Below, one piece after another: positions 14,886 through 21,792 of a DNA stretch of 27,202 nucleotides. Where the stretch lies: NCBI GenBank assembly GCA_045638545.1, contig JAZUBL010000013.1:1-27202 (forward strand). The letters run 5' to 3'. The stretch's first letter is position 1, and the number at the start of each line of letters is the position of its first letter. The translations under genes and the position numbers were made by a program. The DNA comes from UMGS1071 sp045638545 (lineage in GTDB: Bacteria; Bacillota; Clostridia; Oscillospirales; Acutalibacteraceae). A model generated the notes under the pieces. The model made no database searches, was not told the DNA's origin, and saw nothing but the letters and a program-made list of their open reading frames with translations.

Positions 14886-14915
14886 AGGGGAGCTCCTTTC
14901 GCAGAATTAGTCCAC

Positions 14916-14947
14916 AAAACAAAAACGCCTGCAGATACTGCGGGCGT
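14916..14947 (-). terminator. Riboswitch expression platform: intrinsic terminator before thiT
   Basis: On the minus strand ACGCC-GCAG (14947-14938), loop TAT and CTGC-GGCGT (14934-14925), followed by TTTTTGTTTTG. It lies between the TPP aptamer and the thiT ribosome site, so TPP would stop transcription early. Confidence 0.88.
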
Positions 14948-14969
14948 AAGTGTTACAATCATACCTATG

Positions 14970-15054
14970 CAAAACTTCCTACGCCGGCATTATCCGGATC
15001 AGGTCTAGGGTACTCCGCAGCGCGGATCTCAGCCAAAGGGCGCCCCTGTTTTTG
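14970..15054 (-). promoter_or_regulatory. TPP riboswitch aptamer (THI box) controlling thiT
   Basis: Reading on the minus strand, the conserved THI-box pieces appear in order: GGGGCGCCC, GGCTGAGAT (15034-15026), ACCC, ACCTGATC (15004-14997), GGATAATGCCGGCGTAGGAAG (ends near 14976). The outer P1 stem is AAAAC paired with GTTTT. A terminator follows, so control is by transcription attenuation: TPP binding reduces thiT expression. Confidence 0.96.
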
Positions 15055-15065
15055 TGTCCAGATTC

Positions 15066-15094
15066 AGTATGACTTTTTTTTGAAGAATTGTCAA
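15066..15094 (-). promoter_or_regulatory. Promoter of the thiT riboswitch transcript
   Basis: On the minus strand a consensus TTGACA (15094-15089), a 17-bp spacer and CATACT (15071-15066), just upstream of the TPP aptamer. Confidence 0.8.
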
Positions 15095-15162
15095 GAGGAA
15101 TCGGAGAATTGTACAGAAAAATGAGAGAATCATGCGCAAAATGACGAAATGGAGTGAAATGG

Positions 15163-15191
15163 TTGACTTTGGAGTTAGCTTATGCTAACAT
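15163..15191 (+). promoter_or_regulatory. feo promoter P1 with operator
   Basis: TTGACT (15163-15168), a 17-bp spacer and TAACAT (15186-15191) with an extended TGC. The inverted repeat GTTAGCTTATGCTAAC (15174-15189) covers the spacer and the -10, as expected for a repressor site. About 205 bases of leader would precede feoA. Confidence 0.7.
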
Positions 15192-15296
15192 AGAGTCCAT
15201 CGGGCAGAATGAATAGAGACGGCAGCAGCTTTCGGTGAAATTGACAGGAAAAGCGGCCGGAAATGTCATTTTGTTAAAAAAGTGTTCATAAAATCA

Positions 15297-15325
15297 TTGA
15301 CAAATTGGTTAACAAATGCTAACCT
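15297..15325 (+). promoter_or_regulatory. feo promoter P2 with operator
   Basis: TTGACA (15297-15302), a 17-bp spacer and TAACCT (15320-15325) with an extended TGC. The inverted repeat GGTTAACAAATGCTAACC (15307-15324) occupies the same position relative to the -35 as in P1. Confidence 0.7.
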
Positions 15326-15343
15326 ATATAGTAGAGTTAGGCT

Positions 15344-15364
15344 GTGCAAACTTGGGGTTTGCAC
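15344..15364 (+). other. Leader stem-loop before feoA
   Basis: GTGCAAAC (15344-15351) pairs with GTTTGCAC (15357-15364) around a 5-base loop. There is no T-tract, so it is not a terminator; it may stabilise the mRNA leader. Confidence 0.5.
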
Positions 15365-15396
15365 AATGCCGCATTCTATAGAAAAGAAGGGTTTCT

Positions 15397-15609
15397 ATGT
15401 TACCTTTAGCAATGGCAGCCCCTGGAGAGACCTGCACGATCAAACGGATCGGCGGTAAAGATGAAGTTCGCCGCTTTTTAGAGACGCTGGGGTTTGTGGT
15501 TGGCGGTGAGATTACGGTTGTTTCAGAAGACAACGGCAGTATGATCATTAACGTAAAAGGCGCCAGAATTGCAATCAGCCGGGAAATGGCAACGAAAATT
15601 ATGGTTTAA
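15397..15609 (+). CDS. feoA: FeoA family protein (first copy)
   Basis: Small cytoplasmic SH3-like protein of 70 residues that assists the FeoB ferrous iron transporter. Typical features are LAMAAPGETCTIKRIGGKDEVRRFLETLGF, in which the R-RFLETLGF segment corresponds to the conserved helix of FeoA, followed by the glycine-rich turn and strands (VGGEITVVSEDNGSMIINVKGARIAIS). It precedes a second feoA gene by 28 bases. AGAAGG lies about seven bases before the ATG. Two iron-type operators lie in front of it, at 15174-15189 and 15307-15324. Confidence 0.93.
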   Translation: MLPLAMAAPGETCTIKRIGGKDEVRRFLETLGFVVGGEITVVSEDNGSMIINVKGARIAISREMATKIMV

Positions 15610-15637
15610 TCTTGAATTAAGGGAGAAGCAGAGAATT

Positions 15638-15859
15638 ATGCGTACATTACGAGATGTGAAAGTAGGCCATTCTGCAACTGTTGTAAAGCTGCATGGCGAA
15701 GGTGCTCTCAAGCGCCGCATTATGGATATGGGTATCACAAAGGGCGTGGAAATTTATGTTCGCAAAACAGCGCCGCTGGGTGACCCAATCGAAGTAACAG
15801 TGCGCGGTTATGAGCTTTCCCTGCGCAAGGCGGACGCTGCGATGGTAGAGGTACAGTAA
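15638..15859 (+). CDS. feoA: FeoA family protein (second copy)
   Basis: A 73-residue FeoA-like protein with the family pattern: TLRDVKVGHSATVVKL, then the helix LKRRIMDMGITKGVEIYV and the C-terminal strands PIEVTVRGYELSLRKADA. It is closer to classical FeoA than the first copy. The start at ATG 15638 has GGGAGAAG about nine bases upstream; the in-frame extension to 15569 overlaps the first feoA and has no ribosome site. Paired feoA genes before feoB are common in Clostridia, where the two products may have separate roles on FeoB. A terminator and a new promoter separate it from feoB. Confidence 0.93.
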   Translation: MRTLRDVKVGHSATVVKLHGEGALKRRIMDMGITKGVEIYVRKTAPLGDPIEVTVRGYELSLRKADAAMVEVQ

Positions 15860-15895
15860 TTAAGATAAATTTCCGGAATGGTTTCCGGTTTTGTA

Positions 15896-15924
15896 AGTTG
15901 GACGGCAGTCCAACTCTCTTTTTG
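15896..15924 (+). terminator. Intrinsic terminator between feoA and feoB
   Basis: AGTTGGAC (15896-15903), loop GGCA and GTCCAACT (15908-15915), followed by CTCTTTTTG. A smaller CCGGAA/TTCCGG stem with TTTT precedes it (15873-15892). The final T-run also forms part of the next -35. Confidence 0.75.
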
Positions 15925-15966
15925 AGAAAAGGTTAGACGAGACTAATTTAGTTTAGCAAAGGCTAA
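15922..15966 (+). promoter_or_regulatory. feoB promoter P3 with two operators
   Basis: TTGAGA (15922-15927), a 16-bp spacer and TAATTT (15944-15949) form a possible promoter. Two TTAG-N6-CTAA inverted repeats lie at 15933-15946 and 15953-15966, their centres 20 bp apart, about two helical turns. The second has the longer form TTAGC-N4-GCTAA. The site resembles half-sites of DtxR/IdeR-type iron repressors; the regulator itself is not in the window. Confidence 0.6.
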
Positions 15967-16001
15967 TCTCAGGCAAATATACATCGAGAGGAAGTTATAT
16001 A

Positions 16002-18524
16002 ATGTCATTGAAAATCGCACTTGCGGGTAACCCAAATAGTGGTAAAACGACATTATTCAACGCCCTGACCGGTTCCAACCAATATGTTGGTAACTGGCCG
16101 GGTGTTACAGTAGAAAAGAAAGAGGGTAAGCTGAAAGGCAATAAGGACATCATCGTTATGGACTTGCCTGGCGTATATTCTCTTTCTCCATATACACTGG
16201 AAGAAGTGGTAACGAGAAATTATCTGGTCCATGACCGTCCTGATGCGATCCTGAATATCGTAGACGGTACCAACCTGGAGCGTAACCTGTATCTGACCAC
16301 ACAGCTCTGTGAGCTGGGCATTCCGGTTGTTATTGCCATCAACATGATGGATATTGTGCGAAAGAACGGCGATATCCTGAATCTGGAGCAGCTTTCCAAG
16401 AATCTCGGCTGTGAGGTTGTGGAAATCTCTGCGCTGAAGAATACCGGTATTCAGGAGGCGGCAGAAGCTGTGGTGCGCAAAGCGCAGGAAGCAAAACCGC
16501 TGCAGCCGGTCCACAGCTTTGACAGGCGGGTGGAAATGGCGCTGGACGAGATTGAGGCAAAGCTCAGTGGTACTTCTGTTCCGGAGGATCAGCGGAGATT
16601 CACAGCAATCAAACTGTTTGAGCGAGACAGCAAGATCGGTGAGATCATGGGTGAGCTTCCAAACGTGGAGTCCATCATTGCAAAAACAGAGCAGGTGATG
16701 GATGACGACTGCGAGAGTATCATCACCAATGAACGATACAACTATATTTCATCTATCATTAAAGATTGCTACAAAAAGCGCGTGCACCGAAAAGATACCA
16801 TCTCTGATAAAATCGACAAGGTGGTAACCAACCGCTGGGCGGCGCTGCCGATCTTTGCGCTGGTCATCTTTATTGTATATTACATCTCTGTTTCTACGGT
16901 GGGCACCATCGTAACAGACTGGATGAACGACGGCGTGTTCGGTGAGGGATGGCATCTGTTCGGCATTGGACAGGGCGCTTATGAAGAAGCCGGTGCAGAG
17001 TACGAACTGCAGCAGGCGAAAGTGGAAGCGTTCCTTGGTGCGGCAGATGAGGCCGGTATTGAAACAGAAGGCGCAATGGCCGCTCTGGAGTTTGATGCGG
17101 AAGCCTTTGAAAGCGAAGAAGAAGCCGCCGCTGCGCAGGCTGCAGCCAACGCCGACCTGAATGCTTTTATTGCGGAGGCAAATAAGGCAAACCTGACGAC
17201 TACGCTGGACATTGAAAATGAAGAAGGCGTGGTAGAGGAAACACTGGCCATCAACACGGCGGAATTCCAGACTGCACTGGCAGCGGAAGAACCGCAGCCG
17301 GGCGATTTCGGCCCATACATTCCGGGCATCCCGGTTGGCATTGAAGCAGCCCTCGATGCTGTTCACTGCGTAGACTGGCTGAAGAGTCTGATCCTGGATG
17401 GCATCGTAGGCGGTGTTGGTGCAATTCTCGGTTTCGTACCGCAGATCCTTGTACTGTTCTTCCTGCTGGCAATTCTGGAAGGCTGCGGCTATATGTCCCG
17501 TATTGCATTTATTCTGGACAGAATTTTCCGCAAGTTCGGTCTTTCTGGTAAGTCCTTCATCCCAATGCTGGTTGGTACCGGCTGCGGCGTGCCGGGCATT
17601 ATGGCATCCCGTACCATTGAAAACGAGCGTGACCGCCGCATGACCGTTATGACAACGACCTTCATGCCTTGCGGTGCAAAAATGCCGATCATCGCGCTGA
17701 TTGCAGGTGCGATTTTCGACGGCGCATGGTGGGTTGCTCCGGCAGCGTACTTCATTGGTATTGCAGCCATCGTAGTTTCCGGTATTATTCTGAAGAAAAC
17801 AAAACCATTCTCCGGCAATCCTGCTCCGTTTATCATGGAGCTGCCGGCATATCATATTCCAACACCGGGCAGTGTGCTCCGCAACACCTGGGAGCGCGGC
17901 TGGTCCTTTATTAAAAAGGCTGGCACTGTAATCCTGCTGTCCTCCGTGCTTCTCTGGTTCCTTCAGGGCTTCGGCTGGGAGGCAGGCGGCTTCGGCCTGG
18001 TATCCGACTACAACAACTCCATTCTGGCTTACTTTGGCCGTGGTTTTGCGTGGATCTTTACTCCGCTTGGCTGGGGCAACTGGCAGTCTGCTGTTGCAAC
18101 TGTTACCGGTCTCCTGGCAAAGGAAAACGTTGTAAGTACCTTCGGCGTGCTGTATGGCTTTGCTGGTGTTTCTGAAAACGGCGCAGAAGTATGGGGGGCA
18201 CTTACATCCAACTTCACAGGCCTCTCTGCAATGTCCTTTATGATCTTCCAACTGCTGTGTGCACCTTGCTTTGCAGCAATCGGTGCCATCCGCAGAGAGA
18301 TGCACAACTTCAAGTGGACTGTATTTGCAATCGCTTACCAGTGTGTATTCGCATATGCGATCTCTCTGATGGTTTACCAGTTTGGCATGCTGTTCTCCGG
18401 TCAGGGTTATGACCCGATCTTCACAACAGCGGCAATCGTTGTTGCAGCATTTATGCTGTTCATGCTGGTTCGCCCATACAAGCAGAGCAACGGTCAGATC
18501 AAAACAAAAGTCCGTACAAAGTAA
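16002..18524 (+). CDS. feoB: Ferrous iron transporter FeoB
   Basis: Fe(II) importer in the cytoplasmic membrane, 840 residues. The N-terminal G domain has G1 GNPNSGKT (9-16), the switch NWPGVTVE (31-38), G3 DLPG (54-57) and G4 NMMD (114-117), and is followed by the helical GDI-like region. The first membrane helix is at about 281-303. Then comes an unusual extracytoplasmic insertion (about 326-440) rich in Ala and Glu, probably coiled coil. The core FeoB region follows, with GYMSRIAFILDRIFRKFGLSGKSF, the GCGVPGIMASRTIEN gate motif and CGAKMPI with a conserved Cys, then further membrane helices to the end. AGAGGAAG precedes the ATG. It has its own probable metal-regulated promoter and is followed after 13 bases by a Cys-rich membrane protein gene. 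Confidence 0.97.
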   Translation: MSLKIALAGNPNSGKTTLFNALTGSNQYVGNWPGVTVEKKEGKLKGNKDIIVMDLPGVYSLSPYTLEEVVTRNYLVHDRPDAILNIVDGTNLERNLYLTTQLCELGIPVVIAINMMDIVRKNGDILNLEQLSKNLGCEVVEISALKNTGIQEAAEAVVRKAQEAKPLQPVHSFDRRVEMALDEIEAKLSGTSVPEDQRRFTAIKLFERDSKIGEIMGELPNVESIIAKTEQVMDDDCESIITNERYNYISSIIKDCYKKRVHRKDTISDKIDKVVTNRWAALPIFALVIFIVYYISVSTVGTIVTDWMNDGVFGEGWHLFGIGQGAYEEAGAEYELQQAKVEAFLGAADEAGIETEGAMAALEFDAEAFESEEEAAAAQAAANADLNAFIAEANKANLTTTLDIENEEGVVEETLAINTAEFQTALAAEEPQPGDFGPYIPGIPVGIEAALDAVHCVDWLKSLILDGIVGGVGAILGFVPQILVLFFLLAILEGCGYMSRIAFILDRIFRKFGLSGKSFIPMLVGTGCGVPGIMASRTIENERDRRMTVMTTTFMPCGAKMPIIALIAGAIFDGAWWVAPAAYFIGIAAIVVSGIILKKTKPFSGNPAPFIMELPAYHIPTPGSVLRNTWERGWSFIKKAGTVILLSSVLLWFLQGFGWEAGGFGLVSDYNNSILAYFGRGFAWIFTPLGWGNWQSAVATVTGLLAKENVVSTFGVLYGFAGVSENGAEVWGALTSNFTGLSAMSFMIFQLLCAPCFAAIGAIRREMHNFKWTVFAIAYQCVFAYAISLMVYQFGMLFSGQGYDPIFTTAAIVVAAFMLFMLVRPYKQSNGQIKTKVRTK

Positions 18525-18537
18525 AGGAGGCTGAACG

Positions 18538-18741
18538 ATGCTGGCAGCAATTCTCGGTTCCATCGGTGTCGGAGTTGTCCTTGCAATTGTTCTTGCACTG
18601 ATCATCTGGAAGATCGTGCGTGACAAAAAAGCAGGCAAGTCCTTCTGCGGCGGCAATTGTAATGCCTGCGGCGCAGGATGCCATCGTGGATGTTCTGGTT
18701 GCCCAGGTACGGCCGAAACCGATACGGAAGAAACTGAATAA
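18538..18741 (+). CDS. FeoB-associated Cys-rich membrane protein
   Basis: A 67-residue single-pass membrane protein. Residues 3-26 form the membrane helix (ILGSIGVGVVLAIVLALIIW), followed by a basic turn and a cluster of six cysteines at 37, 41, 44, 48, 52 and 55 with a His at 49, then an acidic tail. The Cys cluster probably binds iron or another metal on one face of the membrane. Proteins of this type sit next to feoB in many Clostridia and are annotated by that association; the exact role is not settled. AAAGGAGG lies seven bases before the ATG. A strong terminator follows. Confidence 0.9.
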   Translation: MLAAILGSIGVGVVLAIVLALIIWKIVRDKKAGKSFCGGNCNACGAGCHRGCSGCPGTAETDTEETE

Positions 18742-18750
18742 ATAAAATTA

Positions 18751-18782
18751 CCCTCCGGAACGAACCGGAGGGTTTTTATTTT
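18751..18782 (+). terminator. Intrinsic terminator of the feo operon
   Basis: CCCTCCGG (18751-18758), a 6-base loop and CCGGAGGG (18765-18772), followed by TTTTTATTTT. Confidence 0.95.
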
Positions 18783-18835
18783 CCCAGCTTGACATTCGAC
18801 AGAAAAGAATCACAAAATTGAAACCGGATTGCGCA

Positions 18836-18864
18836 TTGTTTCGACAATGCAATCGTGTTATACT
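18836..18864 (+). promoter_or_regulatory. Promoter of the DUF3048 lipoprotein gene with overlapping palindrome
   Basis: TTGTTT (18836-18841), a 17-bp spacer and TATACT (18859-18864). GCATTGT (18833-18839) pairs with ACAATGC (18844-18850) around TTCG, with an outer GATT/AATC pair, so the -35 lies in an inverted repeat that could be an operator. Confidence 0.65.
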
Positions 18865-18898
18865 GAAAACAGAAGTTTATGGAAAAGGAGACTTGCAA

Positions 18899-19978
18899 AT
18901 GAAAAAGATAATTCTCGCAGCAATGCTGGCGGCAATTACAGCAGTTTCTGCTGTGTCCATGACAGCCTGCGGCGGGGGAGAACCATCCCAGCCTGCAGAT
19001 TCTGTTGTAAGTGTGCAGCCGGTGGCAGACCAGAACCTGAATAATCTGACCGGCGAAACAGACCTGACAGACGAAGCAGTTGGCAAGCGCCCTGTTGCTG
19101 TAATGATCAATAACATTGAGTCGTCTCTGCCGCAGTATGGTATTTCCAGTGCGGACCTGATGTTTGAAACACTGGTAGAAGGCGGCATTACCCGTATGAT
19201 GGCTGTTTACGGCGATTATACACAGGTTCCGAACGTCTGCTCCATCCGCAGCTGCCGCTACTATTATCCGATCCTGGCAGAGGGTCTGGATGCGCTGTAT
19301 ATCCATTGCGGCGCCGACATGACCATTGCCATGGATACCCTGAACAGACTTGGCACAGACCGCTTTGACGGCAATGCCGGCAACACTCTGCTGTTCGAGC
19401 GCGACCAGGATCGTCTGCAGAGTTACTCTGTAGAGCACACCATGATGCTGAAAGGCGCCAATGTGCCGCAGGCCATGGCCAATGCCAATATGCGCACCGA
19501 TCTGGATTCCGGCAAGAATGTACCGCTGTTTGATTTCAACACAGAAGGCGTGCTGGTACAGCCGGAGAACGGTGCAAACCCATGCACCAGAGTGGACTTC
19601 CAGTATTCCGGTTACTACTACAGCACATTCCGCTATGATACTACCGACAAAACTTACTACAAGCGCCACAACGGCAGCCCGCACATGGACATTACAACCG
19701 GTGAACAGCTGAACTACACCAACGTATTTGTACTGGAAACCGATATTTCTGTTCGTGACGAAAAGAAGGGCCTGATGGATGTTGACTGGACAGGCGGCAC
19801 CGGCTACTATATTTCCGGCGGCGCATCCCAGCAGATCAAATGGTCCAAGCCAAATGAGTCTGCGTCCATTCAGATCACAGACCTGAACGGCAGACCAATC
19901 AAGGTAAATACCGGTAAGAGCTATTTTGGTATTATTAACTATGGCGATGCCACCCTCAGTGTAGAAGAAAGCTATTAA
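18899..19978 (+). CDS. DUF3048 domain lipoprotein (YerB-like)
   Basis: A 359-residue lipoprotein; the signal peptide ends in the lipobox MTAC with Cys24. The mature part matches DUF3048, as in Bacillus YerB: RPVAVMINNIESSLPQYGIS, then ADLMFETLVEGGITRMMAVY, IRSCRYYYPILAEGLDALYIHCG, and in the C-terminal half the conserved YYKRHNGSPHMD and a Gly-rich YYISGG segment. The function is not known; it is extracytoplasmic and membrane-bound. The start at ATG 18899 has AAAAGGAG seven bases upstream; the longer frame at 18818 runs through the promoter. The gene is a single unit with promoter and terminator. Its signal peptide and ribosome-site region closely match those of the lipoprotein at 10115. Confidence 0.92.
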   Translation: MKKIILAAMLAAITAVSAVSMTACGGGEPSQPADSVVSVQPVADQNLNNLTGETDLTDEAVGKRPVAVMINNIESSLPQYGISSADLMFETLVEGGITRMMAVYGDYTQVPNVCSIRSCRYYYPILAEGLDALYIHCGADMTIAMDTLNRLGTDRFDGNAGNTLLFERDQDRLQSYSVEHTMMLKGANVPQAMANANMRTDLDSGKNVPLFDFNTEGVLVQPENGANPCTRVDFQYSGYYYSTFRYDTTDKTYYKRHNGSPHMDITTGEQLNYTNVFVLETDISVRDEKKGLMDVDWTGGTGYYISGGASQQIKWSKPNESASIQITDLNGRPIKVNTGKSYFGIINYGDATLSVEESY

Positions 19979-19987
19979 CAGGCAATA

Positions 19988-20020
19988 AAAAAGAACCCCG
20001 GCTTCGGCTGGGGTTCTTTT
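19988..20020. terminator. Bidirectional terminator
   Basis: AAAGAACCCC-GC (from 19989), loop TTCG and GC-GGGGTTCTTT (to 20019), with one mismatch. It ends the DUF3048 gene on the plus strand and the cardiolipin synthase gene on the minus strand. Confidence 0.93.
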
Positions 20021-20029
20021 GCTTACATA

Positions 20030-21577
20030 TTACATCATCGGGGAGAGTGCATTGAGGATCGACCGGATAAAGCGGCGGATCCACGGTGTTTTTCTGCAGA
20101 ATTCCAGAGAAATCTGTCTGCACTTTTGCTGTGTCTGTAAAAAGTCCTCTCGAATGTCAAGGATGGCCGGTGTGTGATACATCCAGCAGCCGCACTCAAA
20201 GTGGAGGTACAGGCTGCGGTAGTCCAGGTTAATGGTACCGACCGTTGCATACAGGTCGTCGCACACAAACATTTTTGCATGGACAAAGCCCGGTGTGTAC
20301 TCGTAAATTTTCACGCCGCGCTCAATGAGCGGTTCGTAGTTGGCGCGTGTCATTTCAAAAACATACTTTTTGTCCGGAACATGCGGTGTGATGATTCGCA
20401 CGTCGACGCCGGAGAGGGCTGCGTTCTGCAGGGCAGAGACGATCTCATTACTGAGGATCAGGTACGGGGTTGTGATGTACAGGTACTTCTTTGCCCGTGT
20501 GATCATATTCAGATAAACGTTTTCACCCACAACTTTATCATCCCATGGGCTGGCGTTATATGGCTGCACAATACCTGGTGCCTGCACTACGCCGTCCTGG
20601 TGAATGTACGGGCGGTACAGGTTGAAGTTTTCTTCCACCATCGCTGCGCTTGCCCACATGGAGAGGAACATGACAGTCAGGTTCCACACGCCTTCGCCGC
20701 GGAGGAGCACTGCTGTGTCTTTCCAGTGACCGTGCGGGCTGTTGATGTTGATATACTCATCTGCCAGATTAATGCCGCCGGTAATGCCGGTGTGGCCATC
20801 GATGATCATGATCTTGCGGTGGTCACGGTTGTTGAGCACCGCACTGACGACCGGGTTGAACGGATTAAATCGATGGCATTTGATGTTGAATTTCTTCAGC
20901 ACCTTCTCGTAATTACGCGGCAGCTTTTTGTTGATGCATCCGAAGTCATCGTAAATAATACGGACATCGACGCCGTGGGCTGCTTTTTCTTTCAGAACTT
21001 CCAGAATGGAGTTCCAGAATTTGCCTTCTTCCAGAATAAAATATTCCAGGAAAATATAATGCTTTGCTTTTCGCAGCTCCTCCATCAGGCGCCGGAATTT
21101 CACCTCGCCGCTTGGCAGGTATTCCACGTGGGTGTTGGCATAAGGCGGACAGAAAGAACTTTTTGCAATGTATCGGGACTGCAGTTCCGCATCCATGTTT
21201 TCTTTTCCAATGGACTGCAGCAGCGGCTCGTAATCTTTTGGCGGTGCCAGGTTCTGCCGCATCTTCCGTTCAATGCGGAGAATACGCTTGTGCTTCCAGC
21301 GGGAAGGTTTGTTGCCGCCAAGAACAAGATAGAAAATACCGCCGATGACCGGTGAGATGATGATCGGGATCAGCCAGGCTATTTTATAAGCCGGGTGGCT
21401 CTTGTTGTTGATGATCCGCCATGCGGCAAAGAAGCGAACGCCGACCAGGATAAATCGAATATAGTGATACTGGTCTTCCAGTGTGAACATAAACAGTGAC
21501 AACAGCACCAGCTGAATGAACAGCAGCAGCGATACAATAAAAGCTCTGCTGATAAAAACTTTCAGTAATCTTTTCAC
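20030..21577 (-). CDS. cls: Cardiolipin synthase (phospholipase D superfamily)
   Basis: Membrane enzyme joining two phosphatidylglycerol molecules into cardiolipin and glycerol; 515 residues from the chosen start. The N-terminus has two to three membrane helices (about residues 9-32, 40-55, 66-88) including the IPIIISPVIGGIFYLVLG segment of Cls. Two HKD active-site motifs are present: H253-R-K255 to D260 in HRKIMIIDGHTGITGGIN, and H433-A-K435 to D440 in HAKMFVCDDLYATVGTINLD. I chose the GTG at 21577 because AAAGGAGG lies six bases upstream. The longer frame starts with a TTG that is really the -35 element (21643-21638), so it is not used. Single gene with promoter and terminator. Confidence 0.94.
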   Translation of the reverse strand: MKRLLKVFISRAFIVSLLLFIQLVLLSLFMFTLEDQYHYIRFILVGVRFFAAWRIINNKSHPAYKIAWLIPIIISPVIGGIFYLVLGGNKPSRWKHKRILRIERKMRQNLAPPKDYEPLLQSIGKENMDAELQSRYIAKSSFCPPYANTHVEYLPSGEVKFRRLMEELRKAKHYIFLEYFILEEGKFWNSILEVLKEKAAHGVDVRIIYDDFGCINKKLPRNYEKVLKKFNIKCHRFNPFNPVVSAVLNNRDHRKIMIIDGHTGITGGINLADEYININSPHGHWKDTAVLLRGEGVWNLTVMFLSMWASAAMVEENFNLYRPYIHQDGVVQAPGIVQPYNASPWDDKVVGENVYLNMITRAKKYLYITTPYLILSNEIVSALQNAALSGVDVRIITPHVPDKKYVFEMTRANYEPLIERGVKIYEYTPGFVHAKMFVCDDLYATVGTINLDYRSLYLHFECGCWMYHTPAILDIREDFLQTQQKCRQISLEFCRKTPWIRRFIRSILNALSPMM

Positions 21578-21614
21578 AGTTCGCCTCCTTTCCATTTCTT
21601 GGATTTCTATACTT

Positions 21615-21643
21615 ATGATAGCACGGTTGTTTTTTCTTTTCAA
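21615..21643 (-). promoter_or_regulatory. Promoter of cls
   Basis: On the minus strand TTGAAA (21643-21638), a 17-bp spacer and TATCAT (21620-21615) preceded by TGC, an extended -10. An AGGTATT/AATACCT inverted repeat lies just upstream, near 21660-21682. Confidence 0.7.
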
Positions 21644-21792
21644 TCATTTTCGAGTATTTAGGTATTCTTTCATAAAATACCTGTAATTTTCTTTTTACAT
21701 ATGATTTTAAGCGGATTTTGTTGCAATTTTATGGAAAGTGTGTTTCAATTTTGTTAAAGATAACTTCACCCTGATGAAGGAGAGGGAAGATT

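Noticed and set aside
16749..18656. Long reverse open frame of 635 codons opposite feoB
   Set aside because: It is antisense to a certain FeoB, rich in Cys, His and Gln as expected for such shadows, with no ribosome site or known motif.
20174..21355. Forward open frame of 393 codons opposite cardiolipin synthase
   Set aside because: The minus strand has both HKD motifs; the forward frame has no domain and no ribosome site.
21578..21643. TTG start giving a longer cardiolipin synthase
   Set aside because: That TTG is part of the -35 TTGAAA; the GTG at 21577 has a strong ribosome site.
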